From: Alteromonas sp. LOR
GTDB lineage: Bacteria > Pseudomonadota > Gammaproteobacteria > Enterobacterales > Alteromonadaceae
DNA: 64,000 bases
Direction: 5' to 3'
Assembly: GCF_000753865.1 (NCBI RefSeq)
Contig: NZ_JQFW01000056.1
Span: forward strand, 1 to 64,000
Shown here: piece by piece, positions 44,103 through 53,416 of the stretch
How positions within the stretch are numbered: position 1 is the first letter of the stretch
Layout of the letters: each line of letters begins with the position of its first letter
Position numbers and translations under genes: made by a program
Notes under the pieces: model-generated
Told to the model about the DNA's origin: nothing
The model's input: the letters and a program-made list of their open reading frames with translations, nothing else
Database searches by the model: none

Positions 44103-46850
44103 TCAAAACCTCATGCTAGCGCCAACAAAGAAACGACGTCCATTAGCACTTTGCGTTCCACCCAGTCGCTTGCCATCACTTGAGCGAACATAATAGTTCT
44201 CCCAAATCTCATTGGTTAAGTTTAGGGCTTCAGCTTTAAGCGTAATGGTTTCGGTTATGTTCCAGCTAAACTGCGCATCAAGCTGCGATTGCTCGTCTCG
44301 GAATTGATCGCCAATTTCGGCTTGAGCAATAAAGTACTGTGAGCGATAGTTGTAGTTCAGACGTGCACTGTACAAGTCAGTTTCGTAGAACACCCCTACG
44401 TTAAACGAGTCTTTAGACGTATTTGGAAAGCTCACTGTGCGCGAGGCTAACGTGGCCCCCGTTATGTTGCCGTCGGCATCAGTCACTGGCACAGCTTCGT
44501 CAACCTGTGCATCTGCTACGTCGGTGTAAGTGTAGTTAGCATAGCCACCAAACCCATTTTCAAACACGTGCTGCACTTGTACTTCAACACCGTCAATGCT
44601 GGTAGAGCCACCATTTTCAGGCGTTCTTAGCTGATTAATCTGCTGGCCATCAATTTCGCGAGACACGGTTTTAGTAAAGATAAAGTCATTAATATCTTTC
44701 TTAAATACCGTAATTGCTGCAATTGACGACTCGCTAAAGTACCACTCGGCACCTACTTCAAACTGATTGGCTGTTAGCGGATCTAACTGTGGGTTACCGG
44801 CAGAACCTGAGCTAGTTTCAGGTGTTAGGTTAACCGCTGGAGCGAGTTGGAACGGCGCCGGGCGGGTTAGCACTCGTGATGCCGCCATTCTTACTAATAC
44901 GTCATCCGCTAAATCGTAAGATAGGTTAATGCTTGGCAGCCATTCGTTGTATCCGCCGTCAAACGAAACCGCTTCACCAGAATTTAAGTCGAAGCCATTA
45001 GACGTTGAGTCGGTCTCAACATAGCGTAAACCCATGTTACCTCTAAAGCCTTCACCGCTAAATTTAGCCATTACGTAAAGTGCAGTAATGTCTTCTTCTA
45101 CATCAAAAGAAGCTTCAGGCAAGAATCGGTCGGTAGTGCGGCACAACGTTGTTGCATCACCACTACATTCAGCAACGTTATAGAACGCGTTGTACATGCT
45201 GTCTTTATCTGGGAAGAAATAGCTTGCTGATACCGCATTGGTCTCGCTGTGAGAAACGTTAAGCATATCGCCAGTCCAAAAGTCTGACGCAGGCCCTAAA
45301 CTTCCCTCGCCTACTGGCGCTAAATTGGCCAAATCAGTTCTGTAACGCGACTGTGAAAAACTTCTATCACGGCGTTTTACACCAGTTTTCACTTCGGTGA
45401 TCGCGCCCCAATCTACCGAGTGCTCGTAATCAAACTGTACGTAGTTTTCAGTATCTTCTGTGCTATTGAATTGATCGAATATACCGCCCAGCCACATTTC
45501 GTCAGTTGGGTTAGCTAGCCACGGACTTGCTGTTGTGAAGTCGATGTAAGGCGAATCACCGCCTGGATTATAAAAGTCGAACGCAGCACGAGGGTCGTTA
45601 GCATCTGCCCAGAACTCAGTGAAGAAATCGCGGTTTTCACCCTCACCCGTCGTGGTACCAATTTGGAAGTGCAGCACGCCGTTGTCGGTAAGGTAGTTAC
45701 CTTCAATATCGATAATTTCAGTAGACATTTCTGAACCGTCGCGGAAAATATTATCATAAGCGATAAATCGAGCCCACGCTGGACGCTGCGGTAAGCCAGT
45801 GACATTAAGCGACTCTACAACGCCGTCGCTAACCGTCCCCTCGTTTGTATCGGTTCCCATGTAGGCAATACCGCGAAATGGAATACCGATAAGGTTTGAG
45901 TTAACGTTGTCTGCTTTAAGGGTGGAAGATAGATAGTGCACCGACATATCGAAGTTATCGGTTGGTGCCCATTGAGCGGTTACATCAAAACCAACGCGTT
46001 CGCGGTTTTGTTTAAATAAGGCAGACCCCATTCCCCACGGCAGTGCGCCTTTTTCCTGCGCTCCGCTTGGGGCTTCTATAAGGGGGTCGATACGCGCAAT
46101 GCTAGGCCCAAACCAACCAAAGTCTTCGTTGGTTTCACGCTCTACGGTACGTTCTTGGTATGAGCCTGAAAACAAGATACCAAACGTTTCTTCTTCATTT
46201 TTCCAGCTGTATAAGCCCGACACTGATGGGTCTAACGCATCGGCAATATCACCGTATTGCCCTTCGATAGATAATTGACCAGAGTTCGCGTCTAGGTCAA
46301 ATGGCTTTCGAGTTTTAAGTATTACCGTTCCGCCTAATGCCCCCTCATCAATATCGGCTTGAGACGACTTGTATACTTCAAGCCCTGCAATCATTTCAGA
46401 AGCTAGAATTTCAAAGTTAAAATTACGAGTGGCATCGGATAGTACAAACCACTGCCCTGTCCCTACTGCTTGACCATTCACTAAGGTCAAGTTTTGATCA
46501 GGCTGTACACCACGAATTGTAACGCCCTGACCTTCACCAAAATCTCTGTCGATAGTAATACCTGGCACACGTGCTAGGGTTTCTGCCACGTTTTTATCGG
46601 GAAACTTGCCAATGTCTTCGGCTGTTATTGCATCGACAATCGCGTTTGAAAAACGCTTGGCGTTGATGTTTGCTTTTTGGCTGCCGCGAATACCCGTCAC
46701 TTCTATTACTTCAGTTTGATTCTTTTTAGCTTGCTGTTGGTCGTCTTGCTGCTGAGCTAATGCAACCGGCATTGTCATACCGGTTAATGCGCCCATTGTA
46801 ATGGCGAGGCGAATGCTTCTCGTGAGTTTGCTTTGTTGATTTTTGTACAT
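44103..46850 (-). CDS. TonB-dependent receptor for chitin oligosaccharides/GlcNAc
   Basis: The 915-residue outer-membrane receptor has a signal peptide (ending PVALAQ), a plug domain (IVDAITAEDIGKFPDKNVAE, then ARVPGITIDRD) and a 22-strand barrel ending in GRRFFVGASMRF with the terminal Phe. This long type with a KFPDKNVAEALxRxPG-like plug is common for carbohydrate uptake in Alteromonadales and Caulobacter. The substrate is inferred from three NagR-type operators upstream and the neighbouring hexosaminidase and nag genes. GAGAAGG precedes the ATG. Confidence 0.93.
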   Translation of the reverse strand: MYKNQQSKLTRSIRLAITMGALTGMTMPVALAQQQDDQQQAKKNQTEVIEVTGIRGSQKANINAKRFSNAIVDAITAEDIGKFPDKNVAETLARVPGITIDRDFGEGQGVTIRGVQPDQNLTLVNGQAVGTGQWFVLSDATRNFNFEILASEMIAGLEVYKSSQADIDEGALGGTVILKTRKPFDLDANSGQLSIEGQYGDIADALDPSVSGLYSWKNEEETFGILFSGSYQERTVERETNEDFGWFGPSIARIDPLIEAPSGAQEKGALPWGMGSALFKQNRERVGFDVTAQWAPTDNFDMSVHYLSSTLKADNVNSNLIGIPFRGIAYMGTDTNEGTVSDGVVESLNVTGLPQRPAWARFIAYDNIFRDGSEMSTEIIDIEGNYLTDNGVLHFQIGTTTGEGENRDFFTEFWADANDPRAAFDFYNPGGDSPYIDFTTASPWLANPTDEMWLGGIFDQFNSTEDTENYVQFDYEHSVDWGAITEVKTGVKRRDRSFSQSRYRTDLANLAPVGEGSLGPASDFWTGDMLNVSHSETNAVSASYFFPDKDSMYNAFYNVAECSGDATTLCRTTDRFLPEASFDVEEDITALYVMAKFSGEGFRGNMGLRYVETDSTSNGFDLNSGEAVSFDGGYNEWLPSINLSYDLADDVLVRMAASRVLTRPAPFQLAPAVNLTPETSSGSAGNPQLDPLTANQFEVGAEWYFSESSIAAITVFKKDINDFIFTKTVSREIDGQQINQLRTPENGGSTSIDGVEVQVQHVFENGFGGYANYTYTDVADAQVDEAVPVTDADGNITGATLASRTVSFPNTSKDSFNVGVFYETDLYSARLNYNYRSQYFIAQAEIGDQFRDEQSQLDAQFSWNITETITLKAEALNLTNEIWENYYVRSSDGKRLGGTQSANGRRFFVGASMRF

Positions 46851-46873
46851 GGTTTTAACCTTCTCTCAGCCAA

Positions 46874-46891
46874 AATGACAACGCTGTCATT
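46874..46891. promoter_or_regulatory. NagR operator 1
   Basis: AATGACAACGCTGTCATT, 24 bp before the receptor start and about 180 bp before nagR. The halves are inverted repeats around a CG-type centre, as LacI-family sites are. Confidence 0.88.
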
Positions 46892-46905
46892 TATTATAAT
46901 AATAA

Positions 46906-46923
46906 AATGACAGGCGCTGTTTT
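46906..46923. promoter_or_regulatory. NagR operator 2 (imperfect)
   Basis: AATGACAGGCGCTGTTTT keeps the left half and part of the right half. Its centre is 32 bp from site 1 and 33 bp from site 3. Confidence 0.65.
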
Positions 46924-46938
46924 CTGCATATATTTAAA

Positions 46939-46956
46939 GATGACAACGCTGTCATT
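46939..46956. promoter_or_regulatory. NagR operator 3
   Basis: GATGACAACGCTGTCATT, identical to site 1 except for the first base. It is the nearest site to nagR (112 bp before its start), suggesting autoregulation. Confidence 0.85.
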
Positions 46957-47067
46957 AGGTGTTAAGTTACATGACTAGATGTGAACGCGCAATTAAAAAT
47001 TTAACAAATTAGTAATAAATGGAACTTATTTGTTGAAATTTAAAGCAATTTTTTGGTGAGGTGAAAA

Positions 47068-48096
47068 TTGGCTGCAACAATTAAAAGTGTCGCTGAGTTG
47101 GCCGGTGTCTCTATTAAAACGGTGTCTCGTGTAGTTAATAAAGAAGGCACGGTTAAGCCCGACACATTGCAACGGGTAGAACAGGCAATTGCCGAGCTAA
47201 AGTACACGCCAAATAAGGCCGCGCGGGACCTTGCGAGTAACGCGACCTCGGTACTCGGCTACGTTTACGACAACCCCAATGCGTACTACATCATTGATAT
47301 GCAAAAAGGTATTTTAGATGTTTGTCGCAAGAATAACTTCGAGCTTCTTATTCATCCCTGCGATGCTAGCTCTGAGAATATTGCACAAGAATTAGTGGAT
47401 ATGGTGGATTCTGCTCAGCTTGCTGGGCTAGTCCTTTCCCCTCCCTTGTCTGAAATGCCCGATGTACTGCACCATCTTAATGAGAAAAACATTAGCTACG
47501 TGCGTATTTTGTCTGGCGATAGCGAATTTAGTTCTACCCTGCCCTACGTGTTGGTAAACGATTTCAAGGCCGCCTTTCACATTACCGAGCATTTAATTGC
47601 CCAGGGCCACAAACATATCGCGTTTATCGCTGGTGAAGTCATCCACAAATCGACCACCGAGCGCTTAAATGGCTACAAAGCCGCATTAAAAAAAGCCTCA
47701 ATACCGTTTGATGAGTCTTTAGTTATAGAAGGCACCTATTCATTTGAAACCGGGGTAAAAAGTGCTGATGTTTTGCTGTCTATGCAGGCACGCCCCACCG
47801 CAGTATTTGCCTGTAACGATGAAATAGCCGCGGGAACTCTGTTTGGCGCAAGAATGAAAGGGGTTGATGTACCCAAAGATTTAGCCATTGCGGGGTTTGA
47901 GGATAGCCCATTCTCCCGACAAACTTTTCCGCCGCTAACAACCGCGTCTCAGCCCACAAATGAAATTGCCCAATCGGCAACCTCGTCGCTTATCCAATAT
48001 TTACGGGCTAAAAAGACAAAATCACATTTCGATAATTTAACCCAAACCTTTATTCCGCAATTAGTGGTGAGATCCTCCACTAAGGTTTCGCTATGA
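47068..48096 (+). CDS. nagR: LacI-family repressor of GlcNAc/chitin use
   Basis: The 342-residue regulator has an N-terminal helix-turn-helix (IKSVAELAGVSIKTVSRVVN) with the hinge helix (YTPNKAARDLAS), and a periplasmic-binding-like sugar domain. Start is TTG 47068-47070, with GAGGTG 5 bases upstream; the GTG at 47061 is in another frame and stops quickly. It is divergent from the receptor gene, with three operators between them. By analogy with Shewanella NagR it should be released by GlcNAc or its 6-phosphate. It overlaps the halogenase gene by 4 bp. Confidence 0.9.
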   Translation: MAATIKSVAELAGVSIKTVSRVVNKEGTVKPDTLQRVEQAIAELKYTPNKAARDLASNATSVLGYVYDNPNAYYIIDMQKGILDVCRKNNFELLIHPCDASSENIAQELVDMVDSAQLAGLVLSPPLSEMPDVLHHLNEKNISYVRILSGDSEFSSTLPYVLVNDFKAAFHITEHLIAQGHKHIAFIAGEVIHKSTTERLNGYKAALKKASIPFDESLVIEGTYSFETGVKSADVLLSMQARPTAVFACNDEIAAGTLFGARMKGVDVPKDLAIAGFEDSPFSRQTFPPLTTASQPTNEIAQSATSSLIQYLRAKKTKSHFDNLTQTFIPQLVVRSSTKVSL

Positions 48097-49667
48097 AAGC
48101 ATTGCCCAATAACATTGTCATTGTTGGTGGAGGCAGCGCAGGCTGGATGACAGCCTGTTATCTTGCAAGGGCCTCCGAGTTATCTGGTTCTCTCTCTTCC
48201 ACGTCACAAAAGCAGCATGAACAAAAAGGGCACCACTCTGTGTCATCTTGCAGTTTGACGCTGCTGGAGTCATCCTCAATTCCCACAGTAGGCGTGGGTG
48301 AAGGTTCTACCCCCTATTTACGACATTTCTTTGCCTATTTAGGGGTAGAAGAAAGCACTTGGATGGAGGCCTGTAATGCGACTTACAAAATGGGCATTAA
48401 CTTTGAAACGTGGAATAAAAGCGATGACTCCTGCGCATCTAGTGCGACCTCGTATTTTCATCCTTTTTTCTCCGCACTTGATGTGCCTACTGCCGAGCAT
48501 TACTTTAATGCAGTGAACAAACGGCGGCATGGACAGCTTGGTAATATTTCTGAGTCGCATTATTTTACCGCCGCTGAAATGGTAAAACAGAACATAGCGC
48601 CCAACACCATAGTAGATAGTGCCAATGTTGACTATGCCTATCATTTTGATGCTGGCTTGTTGGGGGAATTTTTAAAGCGCTATGCCACTAGCAAAGGGGT
48701 TGTTCACAAAGTAGGCAATGTAGTCGATGTACACGCTCATGGTAATAACATCGAAGCGATCCAAACAGATTCACACGGTGTGCTGCACGCTGATTTATTT
48801 ATCGACTGCTCTGGCTTTCGCGGCATTTTAGGTAAAAAAGCACTGAATAGGCCGGTTACATCTTATGCCGATACTCTTTTTAACGATGCTGCTGTAGCCA
48901 TACCCACTAAACGCAGTGACACCATAAAATATCAAACACGTTCAATAGCCCTAAAATATGGCTGGCAGTGGAATATTCCCCTTACCGCTCGCACGGGCAA
49001 TGGCTACGTGTATAGCTCTCGCTTTTGTACATCGGTGCAAGCAGAACAAGAGCTTAGAAGCGTATTAGGTGCAGAAAATACTCCTAACAATAGCGCGTCT
49101 GGCAGCCCTGCCCGTCATTTGAAGATGGAGGTAGGCCGTTTAAATACCCATTGGGCAGGAAACTGTTTAAGTGTTGGTCTGTCTCAAGGCTTTATTGAGC
49201 CGTTAGAAGCTACCGCTTTGATGTTAGTGCAATACGCGCTTCATCACTTTATCGACTGCTGGCAGCAGCCAATACCAGATACCCGTAAACACGCCATATA
49301 CAATAATGAAATGAACCGCATGTTTGATGGCATTAGAGATTACATTGCTGCACATTATTATCTTAATACACGCACCGACACTCCTTATTGGGTGGCGTGT
49401 AGAAACGAAATGAAGGTGCCAGATACCCTTGCCTACTTGCTAAAAGAGTGGGACAGCGGCGCAAATTTTGAAGACGCATTAAACGAAGTAGATGCCAATT
49501 TAGTGTATTTACGCCCCTCTTGGTATTGCATCTTTGCTGGCATGAAACGCTTTTCCCCACTTAAGCACGATAGTGCACGTAATAAAGTAGCAGCGACGAT
49601 TAACCCACAGCAAATGGTGAAAGATATGCTGCTCAAAATGCAAAAACCGAATACGAGAACTTATTGA
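48093..49667 (+). CDS. Flavin-dependent halogenase family protein (tryptophan halogenase-like)
   Basis: The 524-residue protein belongs to the PrnA/tryptophan halogenase family. It has the FAD loop VGGGSAGWMTACYLAR, the family segment TVGVGEGSTPYLRHFF, the conserved lysine in ATYKMGINFETW (equivalent to the catalytic Lys of PrnA) and WQWNIP, the WxWxIP motif that marks true halogenases. A Ser/His-rich insertion lies near residue 35. It overlaps nagR (ATGA), so it is co-expressed with the repressor. Similar genes often accompany TonB receptors for sugars; the substrate is unknown. No flavin reductase gene lies nearby. Confidence 0.87.
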   Translation: MKALPNNIVIVGGGSAGWMTACYLARASELSGSLSSTSQKQHEQKGHHSVSSCSLTLLESSSIPTVGVGEGSTPYLRHFFAYLGVEESTWMEACNATYKMGINFETWNKSDDSCASSATSYFHPFFSALDVPTAEHYFNAVNKRRHGQLGNISESHYFTAAEMVKQNIAPNTIVDSANVDYAYHFDAGLLGEFLKRYATSKGVVHKVGNVVDVHAHGNNIEAIQTDSHGVLHADLFIDCSGFRGILGKKALNRPVTSYADTLFNDAAVAIPTKRSDTIKYQTRSIALKYGWQWNIPLTARTGNGYVYSSRFCTSVQAEQELRSVLGAENTPNNSASGSPARHLKMEVGRLNTHWAGNCLSVGLSQGFIEPLEATALMLVQYALHHFIDCWQQPIPDTRKHAIYNNEMNRMFDGIRDYIAAHYYLNTRTDTPYWVACRNEMKVPDTLAYLLKEWDSGANFEDALNEVDANLVYLRPSWYCIFAGMKRFSPLKHDSARNKVAATINPQQMVKDMLLKMQKPNTRTY

Positions 49668-49744
49668 TTGAGTAATAGCGGTTTTCAATATTAACATTTA
49701 CAAATATAATGTTGAGCGGGTAGGTAATTAGAAATACTTATATA

Positions 49745-50596
49745 ATGAAACAGCTTTCGTTAGATAACTTGCGTACATTTGTGAGTGTTATTGAGCTTGG
49801 TGGGTACGCTAAAGCCGGCGACTTTCTTGGTCGTTCTCAGCCAGCTATCAGCTTGCAAATTAAGAAGCTGGAATCTCAGCTAGACCGCAAGCTGTTTATC
49901 AAGCTAGGCCAACGACATGTGCCAAGTGCAGATGGCAATTGGCTTTACGCAAAAGCTAAAGAGTTACTTGAACTCAACGACAGCATATTTCGAAGTTTAA
50001 CCCCTGCCCCGCTTAGCGGCCGCCTTCGATTGGGCATTCCCAATGAGTTTGCCTCTACCCTTTTGCCAGGGTTAATTGGCGAATTTTCAAAGCGCTACCC
50101 CGATGTATCATTAGAAGTCACTTCATCGCTCAGCCGAGACTTGCTGCACCCTAGCCAGCGCGATCATTTTGACCTTATTTTGGCCTTGGTTAACCCCGAT
50201 GAAGACACCGAAGGCGAAGTGGTGTTAGAAGATGATGTGGTGTGGGTAGGAGATAGTGCACATCCTCTGGTGGGTAGCACCATTCCCCTTGTACTGGCCC
50301 CAGATGGTTGTATGTATAGAAGCCGGGTAATAGAGCAACTCAAGCAGCAAACCTTTGCTTGGAAAATCACGTATACCAACGCCGATTTAGGGGGCATAAC
50401 TGCGGCTATTCAGCAGGGCTTGGGCGTTACCGCGTTGGCAAAATCAAGCCTACCTGCCAACCTGACTTTGCTTAAACACCCTCACCTACCGAAATTGGGC
50501 AAGGTGAATATTTGCTTGTTCAACCAAGATACCCAGCACCCTGTTATTAGTAAGACCTTAGCGGAGTTTTTTACTACACGACTTAAAAATAACTAA
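49745..50596 (+). CDS. LysR-family transcriptional regulator
   Basis: The 283-residue protein has an N-terminal winged helix (LRTFVSVIELGGYAKAGDFLGRSQPAISLQIKKLE) and a LysR effector domain. No clear ribosome site precedes the ATG. LysR genes usually control a divergent neighbour, but the gene upstream is on the same strand, and the M24 peptidase gene downstream is convergent, so the target is not evident. A 13-bp tandem array follows the stop. Confidence 0.9.
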   Translation: MKQLSLDNLRTFVSVIELGGYAKAGDFLGRSQPAISLQIKKLESQLDRKLFIKLGQRHVPSADGNWLYAKAKELLELNDSIFRSLTPAPLSGRLRLGIPNEFASTLLPGLIGEFSKRYPDVSLEVTSSLSRDLLHPSQRDHFDLILALVNPDEDTEGEVVLEDDVVWVGDSAHPLVGSTIPLVLAPDGCMYRSRVIEQLKQQTFAWKITYTNADLGGITAAIQQGLGVTALAKSSLPANLTLLKHPHLPKLGKVNICLFNQDTQHPVISKTLAEFFTTRLKNN

Positions 50597-50605
50597 CGGG
50601 TGAAA

Positions 50606-50682
50606 GTGGTCTTTGAAGGTGGCCTTTGAAGGTGGTTTTTGAGGTCGTTTTTGAGAGTGTGCTTTGAAGGTCTTGAATAAGC
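50606..50682. repeat. Degenerate 13-bp tandem array, 5-6 units
   Basis: GTGGTCTTTGAAG, GTGGCCTTTGAAG, GTGGTTTTTGAG, GTCGTTTTTGAGA and GTGTGCTTTGAAG follow each other, then a decayed copy. It begins 10 bp after the stop of the LysR gene. Confidence 0.8.
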
Positions 50683-50743
50683 GCGCATAAGCAATGCGCG
50701 CCCTTTTACAACATAAGTTAAATTAACCATGCTTATTTGAAAA

Positions 50744-52048
50744 TCACGAGGCACGAGGTACTAGGCGACCTAGCGGCTCTTCTAGCGATGCAGGTGGCTC
50801 AGTAAAGTATCGTGGGCCTTTGTCTGTCATATACAAACAGTCTTCTAATCGCACGCCAAACTCACCAGGAATGTATAAGCCTGGCTCGTTAGAAAAACAC
50901 ATACCCTTTTTAAGCGGTGCTGTTTCACCGCGCACAAAGTTCACGCTTTCGTGACCTTCCATGCCAATGCCATGTCCTGTGCGATGACTGAGCCCAGGTA
51001 GTGCATAGTCTTTGTCGTAACCTTGAGTTACGTAATAAGCGCGCACGGCGTCATCTACCTTACCGGCAGGTGTGCCCACTTTGGCTGCATCAAACGCGAC
51101 ATTTTGACCCTCTCGCACAGTATTCCATACGTCTGTCACTTTTTGTGATGGCTTACCGAACACAAGAGTACGGCTGATATCGCTTTGATACCCATGCACA
51201 CTGCATCCGCTATCAAGCAACACTACTGAACCTTGCTGAATAACCTGCTTTGCATTGGTTCCGTGCGGATACGCACTGGCGTCATTAAATAAGGCAAGAC
51301 ACCACGTATTGCTGCCACCTAGCTGTTGCTGTGCTTTGTGCATTAAGGCCTTCACTTCAGCTTGGGTCATACCTAGCTGAAGGTGCTTAAACACAACGTC
51401 GTATGCTGCAAGAGTAACTTCATTTGCCTTGTGCATCAGCGTTAACTCGGCGGCCGTTTTATACATTCTGCAGCCACGGGTAATGGGCTCTGCAGGCACA
51501 ATATCCATATTAGGCATGGCATTACTCACACCGTTCACAACAAAGTAGCGAACGCTATTTTCTACACCTAACTTGCCGCTGGTAACGCCTCTTGATTTTA
51601 GAATGTCAGCAACAACGTCAAAGGGGCTTTCGTGCTCTTGCCATACGCGAACGTCATCGCCTACTTTAAGAGACTCCAATACGCTCGGCTTTTCAAAAAA
51701 CGGGGTAACAACAGCAATATCCCCTTTTTGAGGAATAATAAGCGCCGTTAGTCGTTCGCTGCGCCACCACTGAATACCAGAAAAGTAGTCCATTGCTGCG
51801 CCCGGCTCTATTAGAATGGCCGCTATGCCTTGTGCTTTCATCAAAGACTGTGCGTTTTCTATTCTTGCTTTTCTTTCTGTTAGGTTAATGGGCTTTGCGT
51901 TTTCAGTGAGCGGTTTTAGTGATGATAGCGATGGCATAGAAGCAGTGCCGCTGCCCTCAGCACTGGAAGAGGCACTTGCCGCCACCGAAAGTGCCGGTGA
52001 GAGTGCGAGCCCAGCGCCTGCAAACTTTAAAAAATGTCGTTTATCCAT
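50744..52048 (-). CDS. Exported M24-family peptidase (Xaa-Pro peptidase-like)
   Basis: A 434-residue protein with a signal-like N-terminus (DKRHFLKFAGAGLALSPALS), resembling Tat signals but with KR rather than RR. The N-terminal creatinase-type domain spans about 45-190; the catalytic pita-bread domain has all five metal ligands: LLDSGCSVHGYQSDISRT (two Asp), HRTGHGIG (His), SNEPGLY (Glu) and RLEDC (Glu). I start at ATG 52046-52048 with AGGTGA upstream. A second M24 gene, pepP, is close by; this one is the exported type. Substrate unknown. Confidence 0.85.
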   Translation of the reverse strand: MDKRHFLKFAGAGLALSPALSVAASASSSAEGSGTASMPSLSSLKPLTENAKPINLTERKARIENAQSLMKAQGIAAILIEPGAAMDYFSGIQWWRSERLTALIIPQKGDIAVVTPFFEKPSVLESLKVGDDVRVWQEHESPFDVVADILKSRGVTSGKLGVENSVRYFVVNGVSNAMPNMDIVPAEPITRGCRMYKTAAELTLMHKANEVTLAAYDVVFKHLQLGMTQAEVKALMHKAQQQLGGSNTWCLALFNDASAYPHGTNAKQVIQQGSVVLLDSGCSVHGYQSDISRTLVFGKPSQKVTDVWNTVREGQNVAFDAAKVGTPAGKVDDAVRAYYVTQGYDKDYALPGLSHRTGHGIGMEGHESVNFVRGETAPLKKGMCFSNEPGLYIPGEFGVRLEDCLYMTDKGPRYFTEPPASLEEPLGRLVPRAS

Positions 52049-52138
52049 GAAATTCACCTGTCGTTTATATTATTATTTTTTAAATGGTTTCTTTAAACTA
52101 CGTTCTTATTACCGCTTTTTTAAAATGCACAAGGCGGT

Positions 52139-53311
52139 TTATAACCCCATCGCATGACTGACGAAGGCCTGCTTAATCGCCCCCACTTTATCAGTTGCCG
52201 CTAAGCCCACGCCGCGGATAAGCTTTTTAAGCGGGTCGTCACCGTCAAATAGCAACTTAAAACCGTCCATGGCTGCAATCATCTTCATCGCTTCAGTTTT
52301 ACGACTGCGCTCGTAAGGTCGTAGGTTTTTGTGTAACCCAATATCGCTGCCCTCGTTCGACAGCTGTATCAATAATTCAGCCAGTGCTAGCGCGTCCTGC
52401 ATTCCTAAGTTTGCGCCTTGTCCAGCAAGAGGATGAATGGTGTGAGCGGCATCTCCCACTAACGCGATGCCGTCTTTAGCCCATTCTCTGGCGTAGCGCA
52501 TGGTTAATGGAAATGCTGAACGCTGAGTTTCTAGAGCGGTTATGCCAAGAATGCTGTTACTTGCGGCGGTGAGGGCATTGCAGAAGTCACTGTCGCTCAT
52601 TGCGGTAAGCTTAGCAGCAGCGTCAGGTGTTTGTGACCACACGATAGAACAGACGTTGGGTTCTGCCATAGGCAATAGCGCAAGAGGCCCTGTTGGAGTA
52701 AACGCTTGTCTTGCAACGTTTTCATGGGGCAGCGCCGTTTTGATATTGGCAACAATGGCCGTATGTTCGTAGTCTTTAAAGGTGATTGGAAAACCTGCCT
52801 GCTGACGAACAAAGGAGTTAGCACCATCTGCGCCAATGAGCAGTCGGCAGCTAAGGGCGTCGTTATTGTCAAACATCACCATATTTTGATTTGGCCCTGA
52901 TAGCACCCGCTCTATGCCAGATTCAAACACCTGAACGTTAGCCTGACTTTCCACACTCTGAGCCAGCGCATTAATTAACGCCTGGTTTTCAACAATAACG
53001 CCCAGGGCATCGCTGCCCATTTCTTCGCAGCTAAAATGGATATCGCCAAAGCTGTCTTTATCCCACACATGCATGGCCACGTAGGCATTGGCGCGATCTT
53101 TTTGCAGGTGTTGCCATGCGTCTAACGACTGCAAGGCAGCAATATTGGCCTGATTAATAGCACTGACTCGAGCGGTAGGCTTCTCGCCTAGGGCTGTTGA
53201 TAAAGGGTGCTTATCAATTATCGCAACAGACAGCGAACTTTCTTTTAGCGCAGCGGCTAGCGTTAAGCCAACAATTCCGCCACCCACTATTCCAATATCA
53301 ACGTGTTGCAT
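52139..53311 (-). CDS. ubiI: FAD-dependent ubiquinone hydroxylase UbiI
   Basis: The 390-residue flavin monooxygenase belongs to the UbiH/UbiF/UbiI/VisC family. Motifs: GGGIVGLTLAAAL (FAD), GADGANSFVRQQ (DG motif) and GDAAHTIHPLAGQGANLGMQD (GD motif). Position as the last gene of ygfB-pepP-ubiH-ubiI matches E. coli, where UbiI (VisC) does the C5 hydroxylation of the ubiquinone ring. GAGAG precedes the ATG. The choice of UbiI over UbiF rests on gene order. Confidence 0.88.
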   Translation of the reverse strand: MQHVDIGIVGGGIVGLTLAAALKESSLSVAIIDKHPLSTALGEKPTARVSAINQANIAALQSLDAWQHLQKDRANAYVAMHVWDKDSFGDIHFSCEEMGSDALGVIVENQALINALAQSVESQANVQVFESGIERVLSGPNQNMVMFDNNDALSCRLLIGADGANSFVRQQAGFPITFKDYEHTAIVANIKTALPHENVARQAFTPTGPLALLPMAEPNVCSIVWSQTPDAAAKLTAMSDSDFCNALTAASNSILGITALETQRSAFPLTMRYAREWAKDGIALVGDAAHTIHPLAGQGANLGMQDALALAELLIQLSNEGSDIGLHKNLRPYERSRKTEAMKMIAAMDGFKLLFDGDDPLKKLIRGVGLAATDKVGAIKQAFVSHAMGL

Positions 53312-53416
53312 AACTCTCTCTTATTTTTTTCGTACAAACTCGGTTAACGCTCGTTAGAGCCTTAGTTTGAATTCGTTTAAAAACTGGTTAACTTCAGCTA
53401 TGTGCGTGGCAATGGC

